Below, piece after piece: positions 56,238 to 64,000 of a stretch of 64,000 nt of DNA. Position numbers and translations under genes: made by a program. Origin of the DNA: Tuctoria greenei. Taxonomy: Eukaryota; Streptophyta; Magnoliopsida; Poales; Poaceae. Each line of letters opens with the position of its first letter. The stretch's first letter is position 1. The stretch is taken from positions 98,989,178-99,053,177 of the forward strand of contig JAYESD010000011.1 in assembly GCA_036927565.1 (NCBI GenBank), read 5' to 3'. Under the pieces are notes generated by a model that was not told the DNA's origin, did not search any database, and saw only the letters and a list, made by a program, of their open reading frames with translations.

Positions 56238-56705
56238 TGTTATAATCTTAGGGTCTGACTAATTAATCTAGGCACACACTAATCAGGTTCTAATCATATT
56301 GGTTTATCTAGATCTAGAATACTCAATCAATAGGTATAGTAATCATCCGGTTTCTTATTCATGCTTATGTAAACAAGTGTAGTGGGGAGATTGAAACGCA
56401 CCTTGGCCTGTAGATGTCGAAGAAGCCATGGTGAGGTTGACGGAGTTGAGGCAGAGGCGGCGGTAAGGGCGATGCCGAGGTGAGGGAGCCTTCCCCTCAC
56501 TTCGCGTCGGAATAGATCGGATATCTTAATCGTGGTGATTAGTCTTAAACACTTCTTCTTAATCCCTGTTTAAGGGTCTTTATATAGGGTGACGGACGTG
56601 AGAGGGGGCCCCAACCGATTGTTGGCAACCACCCCTGATGAGGGCGTTAGAGGGGTTGGACTCGGTGTGGGTTTCACCCAGACCGAGCGTGGTCAACTTT
56701 TAACA
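56238..56705 (-). repeat. 5' LTR of copia-B
   Basis: 468 bp, TGTTAAAAGTTGACC to GATTATAACA on the minus strand; perfect TGTTA/TAACA ends. Same length as the 3' LTR. Confidence 0.95.
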
Positions 56706-56710
56706 CTCAA

Positions 56711-58441
56711 CAGTAGGGGCATGTAGAAACTGACAAACCTTGTTAACGGCAAAGGATATATCAGGTCTTGTCATGGACAAATACTGCAATGCCTCAACGA
56801 TACTTCAGTATTTAGTAATATCATCACTGTTTAATGTCGTGGCTTCACTGTCAAGAGACAATATTTATGAACTCACCATGGGAGTGTGCATGGACTTGCA
56901 TGAACTCATGTTTACTCTCTTTAAGATATCACCGGCATACTTAGATAGTGAGAGGACAAGTCCATCAAACTTGAGTTACCTCAATACCCAAAAACTAATG
57001 CAGGGGCCCAAGATCTTTGAGTGCAAACGCTTCTCTCAATTCTTTTAGCAGTACTGTAGCGGCTGAGTCAGATGAACTTGCAATGATAATGTCATCGACA
57101 TAAATGAGCATAAAAATAGTAACACTTTTCTTGTGAATAATAAAAAGAGATGTATCTTATTTTGAGGAAATAAAGCCGAGACTCTGTAATTTGGAGCAAA
57201 GTCGAGAGTATCATGCACGTCGTGCTTGTTTTAAGCCGTAAATGCTTTTGTCAAGTTTGCACACAAAATCTGGCCTTTGTTGATCAATAAAATCAGGGGG
57301 TTGTCTCATGTACACCTCTTCTTCAAGAAAACCATGAAGTAAAGCATTTTAAACATCTAATTGACGAAGTTTCCAGCCTCTTGAGACCGCGAGGGACAAT
57401 ACTAGCCGCACAATTGCTATTTTTACAACCGAGCTAAAAGTGTCTTCATAATTGATCCCATAATGCTGCTTAAATCCTTTTGCAAGGAGACGAGCCTTGT
57501 AACGATCTATTGAACTATCAGCTTTGCGTTTGACCTTATATACCCAACAACAATCAATAATATTCTTTCCAGGCTGCGGTGGAACTAGCCGCCAGGTACT
57601 GTTTTTGGACAATGCATCAAGTTCAGCGCGCATTGCTGACTGCCACTTTGGATCAGCACAAGCTTCCTTTAGATTCTCAGGCTCTCCCGTCGAACAAAAA
57701 TTTCCATACTGTATTATCCCTGGATAAAAAAATTTAGGCCTCACAATATCTTGTTGTAGTTGTGTAACTGGCCTTCTCACAGATTGCACCATCTCACCAG
57801 TGGCAGATTCTGAAGCCAACTCAGTAGAAGAAGAAGAAGACGGTGAGGATGCATTATGCAAAGCATCTTCAACTGCAAGTGATAGCGAGGCCACATGCGG
57901 AGGCGTTGATGGCGCAGAGGACCCCGGCTCAGACACATCTGTGGGTGCAGATTGGCTGGTTGCAACTCTCGAGGAAGATGCTGTCGCAGGCAGCGATTGA
58001 ATGGGTGCTGGATCCGAAGACAATGATGGTGCAGGCACCGGTACAGCAGATCCCGAGGACAGAGGAATCTCAGGTGCTATCGCGCCATTTTCCAAGGGCA
58101 GGACGGGCGCCAGCATGCCAACTCCAGGATCAACTTGCACCTGCTGACAACGAGAATCAGGTAAATTATTAGTAACAGAAACAGGAGTATTACGCATATG
58201 ATTAGACGGTACAAAAGTGCCTCCAAAACCAGACATAGGATTTAACAGGAGTGGAGGAAGGAGAAGAATATCCTTTTGGAGATGAGCGCCGGCATTTTCA
58301 TGTAGTTCCGAAAAGGAAAGATTGACTCGTCAAAAACAACATCGCGGGAAATATAAACGCGGCGTGTAGGAATATCAAGGTATTTATATCCATTGTCCAT
58401 GTTACTATAGCTGAGAAAAACACACTTTTTAGAGCAAAAAT
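56711..58441 (-). pseudogene. Copia-D integrase end, linker and reverse transcriptase
   Basis: Minus strand from 58441: CSKKCVFLSYSNMDNGYKYL, then RVYISRDVVFDESIFPF (integrase end). A Ser/Pro/Ala-rich linker (about 58230-57740) follows. RT contains ALSKNSTWRLVPPQPGKNII, CCWVYKVKRKADSSIDRYKA, RLLAKGFKQHYGINYEDTFS, LRQLDV, a stop near 57349, LLHGFLEEEVYMRQPP, LDKSIYGLKQARRA and YVDD (about 57090), the intact catalytic motif. Decay is heavier below 57000. The frame is cut at 56711 by copia-B. Confidence 0.88.
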
Positions 58442-61400
58442 TGTAACACCCAGATTTTTGAAGATGAGGAGAATACAATTAAAATATAATATAGGTTAAC
58501 TAAATAAAATAAAATGATAATGAGTAATGAATAATAAGATAAGAGAAGGGAATAATGTGTAGAATTGTATAAAAAGAATAATAATAAATAAACATTGAAT
58601 AGTGTATTTAATAGTTTGAATTCAAATGCGTTAGAGATTCGTTTGAATTTTGAAAAACAAATCAAGTACGAAAGGAAAATAAATGAGAAAAGAAATAATA
58701 AAAACCTTAATAGGCCTCACTCCCTCCATCCCAGTTCTCTCCCTCCCTTTTTCATCTCTCCCTAGCTCGGCCCACAAGCCTCACCGCCCAACTCGGCCCA
58801 ACTCCGCGCGCCAGCCTCCCCACCCAACCCTAGCGCCCGCCGCCAGCCACGCTCATGCGAAGCCGCCGCCATGTCTTCGTGTGCGCGCTCGATCCGTGCC
58901 CCCTCCTTCCCTCTCTCTCTCTCCTTCTCACTACCACTTGGGGCCCATCTGTCGGCTCCATCGCCTTCCCAGAGCCACGCCCGCGCTCGTGCGTGACTTC
59001 TACCAAGGGCAAAATGCCGACATAAATCACCACTTTAATGGCCGCAGATCACCTTCCATCCATGGGGATCATATTCCCTAGTTCCTCAAACCCCGATGAC
59101 CTATAAATCCCGGCCCGATGCCCCCATTTTCACCCTTCCTGACTCCAAACCCTAGCACCGCCGCCGCGTGCCGCAGCAATCGCATCACCTCGTCCATCTT
59201 TTCTTAGAAATAACTTGAGCTTAATGTGTGGCGTATCTCTAGGGAGCCGTCGAACATCATCGTTGAAGTTTTGGTGGTCGTACCAACGAGATCGACGGGC
59301 ATCGCACCTCGCCATCGCCCGCCCTTCTCCCGTCGTTTCCCCGCGAGCACAACACCCTACGTGAGCTCCCCTTATTCTCCTCTTCGTTTTTGGCCATTTC
59401 CCATCCAGCTTTGGTCGCCGGAACGTCGAATCGACGAACGCCGGCGATGATCCGACCATGGCGTCGCTGCCCTTGTTCCTCTAGCCGCCGAGCGCCGCAT
59501 AGGGTGACATGGCCCCATCTCAGCCATCAGTCTCCCGCGGTGGTCAAGATTAAAACCTAGAATACCCCTTCGCGATTTAAAATTCGGGCCACCCATGTCA
59601 TATCCGACGGCCATGATTTAAACTAATTGTACCCCTTCGTATTTTAAATACAGGCCGGTCAAATTAAATCCAATGGTTCCCATTAAACTGCCACATACCC
59701 CTTCGCAGATTTATGGCTAGGTCCCTGGAGTTTTATAAATAACTGCGCATAGGCACCTAGTTTTACAGAAACAACCCTGACCTTTCTGTTAATTAGGAAA
59801 TAAACATGTAATTGAGTAATAATTTCTATAAAATCCTTGTTAATATTAAAAATTATATTTTAACCATTGCAATAATGTAGTTTCACATAATAGCCCCTGA
59901 ACAAGTAATTATGTTATTTTAAAATTTAAAATATTTTGTATTAAAAATTTTCCTTATAGAATGAATTGAATAAATGTTCAATTAATTTATAAAATAGGAA
60001 ACTAATTCTAAAAAGTTTCTAATAAATCATTATAAAATGTAAAAAACTAATATTAATTATTTTATAAATGATTCTTAATATAATTAATTATTTAATTCCC
60101 AAATGCATAGAATAAGATAAAATAAGTGCTGAAATAATTATAAAATAGCAATTAGTTGTATAAAATTCTTAATAATTCATAATAAATTGTAGGAAGTCAC
60201 TAATAGTATTTAAAGTCTAGTTAATATTCTGCAACTAAATTCTATGTCTGAAATAATTGTAATTAATTCTAAACTTGCCCAAATAAATATGAAATCATTG
60301 TATAAAATTACTAAAATGTCTATTAATATATATTACAAGCTTAATCATACATAATAACTGTCTTTTAGCATATATAATTTAAAATTAACGAAAAAACTTA
60401 GCAATAAATATGAAAATAGTATAAACCTATAAATATATCCAACTTTCTTATAAAACCATGATTTAATAATATAATTCATTTGGCCACTTTAATAATTAGC
60501 ATAAATTACACCATTTAAAACTAATAATTTTAATATAACATAATGAATCGCTCATAACTTCGATTTAAATCATTATCGTAACATATCCAATAATACTCTT
60601 TGTACTGCTTGTATGGTGTATTGTTCTTGAATGTTTTTATTTCTCTTCTGACGGTAGTTTACACGCATTTGTGTCATGATCAAGAGGCAACACGAAGAAT
60701 ATGGAGATCAAGAGTTCAATGAAAAAGACCGAGCAGCTAAATGATATAAGGCAAATGCCCTTAACCATCTTGCACCTTTTTTAATGATTTAGTTAGAGGC
60801 ATGCTAATTTAATATGAATCCTACTTTATGATCACCAGTTGCTTTACCTTATTCTCCTTGTCGCTTGGATATGGATTGGATGGTATTTGGAAATGATTTT
60901 ACGCTTAGCCATGCAAAGTAGATGGGGGGGGAATTCATCACATTTATTATTTATGAGTTATGATTATTATTATAGTGTTGGAAATTGAATTGTAGTGGAT
61001 AGGAATGTGTCGGGTTGGTTTGAATGGTATGGTGTAGTATGCACAAGACCTGGGTTTTGGGGTATGAACCTTGTCGGATTCTAAGGACCAGTTTATGAAG
61101 GAAGTCACTAAGATTTACAGTATCGCCACAAGACTGAGAGTGGGACAGCTTGGTCAATTAATTAGGCTTCTCCCGACTTAGTACTCGTGTTTGGATAGTG
61201 CGGGGAATTGGTTCAGGGTTACTGCCTTGGGATCTGCATTGCTTAAGAGGGGGCTTCTGTTCGCGGAGGGGTACTTCACAAATGCCTCAACGGTGAAACC
61301 TCAGTGGGCTAGTGCTAGTCGGGAGTACCTTCGTAAAGACCTTGTAGTGATCTCCTAGCCACACACCTACAGATGTGTGTATTTTGGTTGGGCGCCACTG

Positions 61401-62054
61401 GCACCACGGAGGTTTACTTAGTCCACCTGGCAACAGGAGATGAAATCACGGCTTGTGGGTAAAAGATATATTCTCTGTAGAGATTAAAAAACTGTCATGA
61501 CAGTCGTGCTCACGGGAAGAGCGGCTTGGTGCTGAGTTCATAATTAGTCAATGGTTTGAGATAATGGTTGGGAATGGTATTAGTATTATAACATTACTAT
61601 TATATTATGTTATGGTTGGGAATATTCACCTAGATGTAGGTTGCTAATGAAAGCTAAAGATAGGTTTAATGCTCAGTGTTTAAATCACTATCAACCTTTC
61701 CTTTTGATTGGCCTTCATGTCATTGATTTCCCACACTTGCTGAGTGCTCTATATACTCATGTACTTGCCATTAATTTTTATAAATGATGCTCAGTGAAAA
61801 GAAGATCAAATAAAGACAAGTGCAAATTGAAGACGGCGTGTCTGAAGGTCGCGTAGCTACCAGTCGATTTGTCTGTGGTTGCCCTAGAGTTTTTCCTCTT
61901 TCGTTGCTATTCAAAACTCTTTTGAAGGTATAAACGTTGTTTGTATTCAATATAGAACTGTTCATCACTATTTGTCATATATGTATGGTGAAACTGATCA
62001 TGGCATACATATATTTTGCAACTTATTTTATTCTTAAGAAAACCGGGCGTGACA
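58442..62054 (+). mobile_element. 3.6 kb solo LTR of a Tekay/Del-like gypsy element
   Basis: It starts TGTAACACCCAG and ends GGGCGTGACA, flanked by a perfect AAAAT duplication (58437-58441 and 62055-62059), and copia-D integrase reads on across it. Length 3,613 bp. A plus-strand TATAAAT box lies at about 59102-59108. Blocks at 61275-61460 (GGTGAAACCTCAGTGGG, AGTGATCTCC, GGAGGTTT, GATGAAATCAC) and 61733-61765 (CACTTGCTGAGTGCTCTATA) match the chromovirus LTRs in the same order, so the families are related. The middle (59800-60600) is extremely AT-rich. No internal region remains, so recombination between two LTRs is the likely origin. Confidence 0.9.
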
Positions 62055-62059
62055 AAAAT

Positions 62060-62730
62060 CCAACATGCGAGTGTTATATGGACGCAAGTTGGGCCAACAT
62101 GCGCAACAGAAAGTACAAAGGAAAGTAATTTGGTTTCTTCGAAAACAACTGTTCTAATGGAGTGAAATGATTAATCACTTTACTAGAAACAAGGTTTATT
62201 AAATATGTAGCCGAAAGAAATGCTACACCCCAAAATTTAAGGGACATGGATGCTTGGGCAAGCAAAGAGAGACCAACTTCAACAATGTGGCAATCTTTTC
62301 ATTCAGCTGATCCATTTTGTTAGTGAGCATGAGGACATGAAACACGATGAATAATGCCAAGGCGCTGGGAAAAAATCAAGTTTCTAGGACTCTCCCCCCA
62401 ATCTGATTAAATAGCAATAATTTTCTTGTCAAAAAAATCGCTCAATATAGTGCTGAAAATTCAAGAAAATTTGAAACACTTCAGTCTTGTGTTTGAGAAG
62501 ATAAATCCACATGAATTTACTGTAGTCATCAATGGAGCTCATGTAATACTTGTTTTTATTAATGGAATTAGGGGCAGGTCCCCAAACATCCAAAAAAACA
62601 AGATGAAAAGGAGCACTAGAAACATGCACTGCGCTAGAGTAAGGTAATTGATGACTTTTCCCTCTTTGATAGGCATCACACACGGAATGATGACTAGACT
62701 CTTTGGAATGAGGAAGACAAAATTTATTGA
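62060..62730 (-). pseudogene. Copia-D integrase core
   Basis: Minus strand: VNKFCLPHSKESS (tail of GAG-pre-integrase), VCDAYQRGKSHQLPYS, HLVFLDVWGPAPNSINKNKY, SIDDYSKFMWIYLLKHKTEV, then after decay LAQASMSLKFWGVAFLSATY and LINLVSSKVINHFTPLEQLF, ending near WPNLRPYNT at the solo LTR. This is the copia integrase with the DVWGPAP motif. The frame is broken at about 62425-62270. The 5' side is cut at 62731 by CACTA-2. Confidence 0.88.
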
Positions 62731-62784
62731 CACTAGTAAGAAACCCAAATAGGATACAAAGATGGGCAACGCGCTCAAAGGCGA

Positions 62785-63000
62785 ACGTCTCTGATAAGGT
62801 TAAGTGAGACGTGCCCGCTTCAGCAAGGATCTGACATAGCTCGGCTGAACGTACAACGAGACGCATTAAAATAATGCCCGTCTCAGATAAATAGGTATCT
62901 GAGACATGCCATCCTCTCTTACTAATGGGAGACGCGCGTCAAACAAAGCGCGTCTCCAATACGCGCAAGAAATTAGACGTACTCTACACAAAGCATGTCT
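62785..63000. repeat. Subterminal GAGACG repeats of CACTA-2
   Basis: About ten copies of GAGACG or CGTCTC in both orientations in ~210 bp, in a context such as GTGAGACGTGCC, CAACGAGACGCA and CCGTCTCAG. Dense subterminal repeats are what CACTA transposase binds. The motif differs from the CCGACGGC motif of CACTA-1, so the two belong to different families. Confidence 0.6.
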
Positions 63001-63192
63001 CCTTTGTCTTTGCTTACAAACTCTTGTTGCCTAACGTTTAATTCATTCATTCATTCACAGTTGAACACATATAATACAGATGAACACACAAAATATTCAT
63101 CACACAGATGAACACAGATAACATTCATTAACAAATATATTACAAAATAAAAGAAAAAAGTACAAGACACAAGAAAATAAAAACAACATCAA

Positions 63193-63528
63193 CTAAAAAA
63201 CAACAAAAGAAAACATAAATCCTACTCCTCCTCCTTCGACTGCTCCGGTTGCTCCTCTGGTTGCTCCGGTAGCTCCACCGATTGCTCGCTGGTTTGGATC
63301 CGGCGGTGCAACCTCGCGATCGAGGTTCCTTGCCGTTGCCGCCACCAAAATATTGCGGCCCTCGGTGCCGAGCACCTCGACCATCGTCTCGAGCAGCCTC
63401 TGGAACCAGTCGAACAGCCCGTCGAACAACATCTTGAGCAGCTCTTTGCTAAGCCTCTCGGGGGAGCGGCAGCACTGTTTCTTGCAGGGTGGCTCCCTCG
63501 GCAGGCTTGGCGGTAGAATGTTGGCCAT
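63193..63528 (-). pseudogene. Small unrecognised gene in CACTA-2
   Basis: ATG at 63528, TATA box about 55 bp upstream, CT-rich leader between. The protein starts MANILPPSLPREPPCKKQCC. A central block (KELLKMLFDGLFDWFQRLLE to about residue 53) looks like an amphipathic helix with alternating Leu/Phe. The frame ends at 63193 after a Gly-rich tail. The overlapping frame that stops at 63222 ends in PEQ/EEQ repeats and KEEE. In the second unit (63946-64000) a poly-Glu end with its stop at the same relative place is seen. The original C-terminus was therefore probably acidic, and a frameshift occurred near 63290. I do not recognise the family. Confidence 0.5.
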
Positions 63529-63580
63529 GGTGGATTGTCTGCACGGAGAAGACGAATGAAGAGAAGAGACTGATGGTGCC

Positions 63581-63587
63581 TTATATA
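63581..63587 (-). promoter_or_regulatory. TATA box of the small CACTA-2 gene
   Basis: TATATAA on the minus strand (AGATATATAAGGCACC), about 55 bp before the ATG at 63528. The spacing leaves a leader of ~25 bp rich in C and T. Confidence 0.55.
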
Positions 63588-63945
63588 TCTGTGTAGAGAA
63601 GCAAAATGGAGACACGCTTTTAGAAACAGTGCGCCCCCAATTCCACACGTCACCTTTAGCTTCGTGATTTTCTCCATTTTGCTTCGGTTCACTGTTGATA
63701 TCACACATCACTGAACTTAGAGCACATTTACTTGATAACTAAACCATTCACTTGTCTAGAAAATAATCAAATCCTTCCTTATGATACCTGAGGAACACGA
63801 TGAACACACCACACATTCATTCATTCACACAGTTGAAGAACACAAAAGATAATATTCAATCACATAGATGAACATAGATAGATCTCATTCATTAAAAATA
63901 TTTACAAAACAGAAGCAACTAAAAACAACAAAGAAAAACTAAATC

Positions 63946-64000
63946 CTACTCCTCCTCCTCCTCCTCCTCCTCCTCCTCCTCCTCCTCCTCCTCCGGCGAC
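63946..64000 (-). pseudogene. C-terminal end of a second copy of the small CACTA-2 gene (partial)
   Basis: On the minus strand the frame is a run of Glu codons (GAG) ending in a TAG at 63946-63948; 5' part beyond the window. The (CTC)n tract (plus strand 63948-63990) is the DNA form of this run and is longer than in the first copy, as expected of a slipping triplet repeat. Confidence 0.45.

Larger units (their letters stand above)
49917..56705 (-). mobile_element. Copia-B: gag-only LTR retrotransposon (TR-GAG type)
   Basis: A 6,789 bp element with two 468 bp LTRs, TSD CTCAA (49912-49916 and 56706-56710), PBS TTGGTATCAAGAGCC (56237 down to 56223), PPT AAGGGGGAGAA (about 50385-50395, minus), gag (54215-53475) and no pol. 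The LTRs differ at about 29 of 468 positions by eye (~6%). The leader (56220-54216) carries nine hairpins with the same core as copia-A. The 3.1 kb between gag and the PPT has no coding potential. It is a non-autonomous element that would need proteins from a relative such as copia-A. Confidence 0.95.
48985..62730 (-). mobile_element. Ty1/copia element split by three insertions (copia-D)
   Basis: Reading on the minus strand from 62730: GAG-pre-integrase tail and integrase (62730-62060), [solo LTR 58442-62054], end of integrase, linker and RT (58441-56711), [copia-B 49917-56705], RNase H (49911-49341) and the 3' LTR (49346 leftwards). Both inner insertions carry perfect 5 bp target duplications, and the copia frame is recognisable on both sides. 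Upstream sequence (gag, protease, 5' LTR) is cut by the CACTA element beginning at 62731. Copia-D is therefore the oldest component here. Confidence 0.85.
62731..64000. mobile_element. Left end of a second CACTA element (CACTA-2)
   Basis: CACTAGTAAGAAACCC starts exactly where the copia-D integrase frame stops. Subterminal repeats built on GAGACG/CGTCTC follow (62790-62995), including two strong palindromes: GTCTCAGATA/TATCTGAGAC (62881-62905) and GGAGACGCGC/GCGCGTCTCC (62929-62959). Then comes a tandemly duplicated unit with a small gene. The right terminus is beyond the window, so the target duplication cannot be checked. The alternative is that the copia frame continues to about 62780 and the boundary lies there. 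Confidence 0.6.
63040..64000 (-). repeat. Tandem duplication of the small-gene unit (period ~725-770 bp)
   Basis: The 3' UTR and stop region at about 63040-63235 recur at about 63800-63955: CATTCATTCATTCACA, CAGTTGAA, a CA(C)AGATGAACA(C)AGATA phrase, then AACAACA(A)AGAAAA and AAATCCTACTCCTCCTCC. The second copy of the coding end begins at 63946 and leaves the window at 64000. Confidence 0.75.

Noticed and set aside
62760..62866. Copia-D GAG-pre-integrase continuing past 62731
   Set aside because: Weak similarity only (RVAHLCILFGF); GAGACG repeats already begin here and CACTAGTAAG at 62731 gives a better boundary. The alternative is kept in the CACTA-2 entry.
1..64000. CRISPR arrays, bacterial operons, ribosome binding sites
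   Set aside because: None present; content, splice sites and repeat families are those of a plant nuclear genome.

Overview
The window reads as a stretch of grass (Poaceae) heterochromatin. The evidence is the set of grass transposon families present: a Tekay/Del-type chromovirus, several Ty1/copia elements, plant LINEs, Mutator-like elements (MULEs) with long terminal inverted repeats, CACTA elements with dense subterminal repeats, Stowaway/mariner elements, and an LTR family that starts TGAAAGTGCATCTAGG. The species cannot be fixed from the sequence. I see no intact host protein gene, rRNA, tRNA or CRISPR array. Nearly all coding sequence is transposon-derived and broken by stops and frameshifts.

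Left part (1-9469) is a nest of retroelements. At 1-1864 is the 3' end of a Ty3/gypsy element (antisense extra ORF, then 3' LTR). It abuts copia-A (1865-8144, + strand, gag-pol ruined), which sits inside the RNase H region of copia-C (8145-9469). A complete 10.3 kb chromovirus follows (9557-19904; two LTRs of about 2.76 kb, PBS, PPT, chromodomain, target-site duplication TCGCT). Next is an old LINE (about 20456-29540; ORF1 with two zinc knuckles, ORF2 with endonuclease/RT/zinc-binding domains) whose ORF1 is split by a solo LTR (22559-24174).

Middle part (29820-46040) is DNA-transposon territory. A 2.2 kb MULE keeps only the N-terminus of a MURA-type transposase. A possible fragment of a host gene carries a 235 bp foldback MITE with a perfect 10 bp target duplication. 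A LINE 3' fragment and a small CACTA element (35514-36368) follow. Then comes a 9.3 kb MULE (36699-46040) whose ~155 bp TIRs enclose a MURA transposase, a plant-mobile-domain (PMD) gene with recoverable exon structure, and two GRF-like zinc-finger genes, all on the minus strand.

Right part (46041-64000): a degenerate minisatellite, a 1.1 kb mariner-like element with a MITE inside, a Stowaway, and copia-D (minus strand, about 48985-62730). Copia-D has been cut three times: by copia-B (49917-56705, gag only, TSD CTCAA), by a 3.6 kb solo LTR (58442-62054, TSD AAAAT), and by a second CACTA element starting at 62731 and running off the window. That CACTA element carries a small TATA-driven gene in a tandemly duplicated unit.

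Two items deserve most attention: the four-gene MULE, and an array of hairpins in the untranslated leaders of copia-A and copia-B, in which a ~20 nt core is conserved while the flanking stem arms change sequence yet remain complementary.
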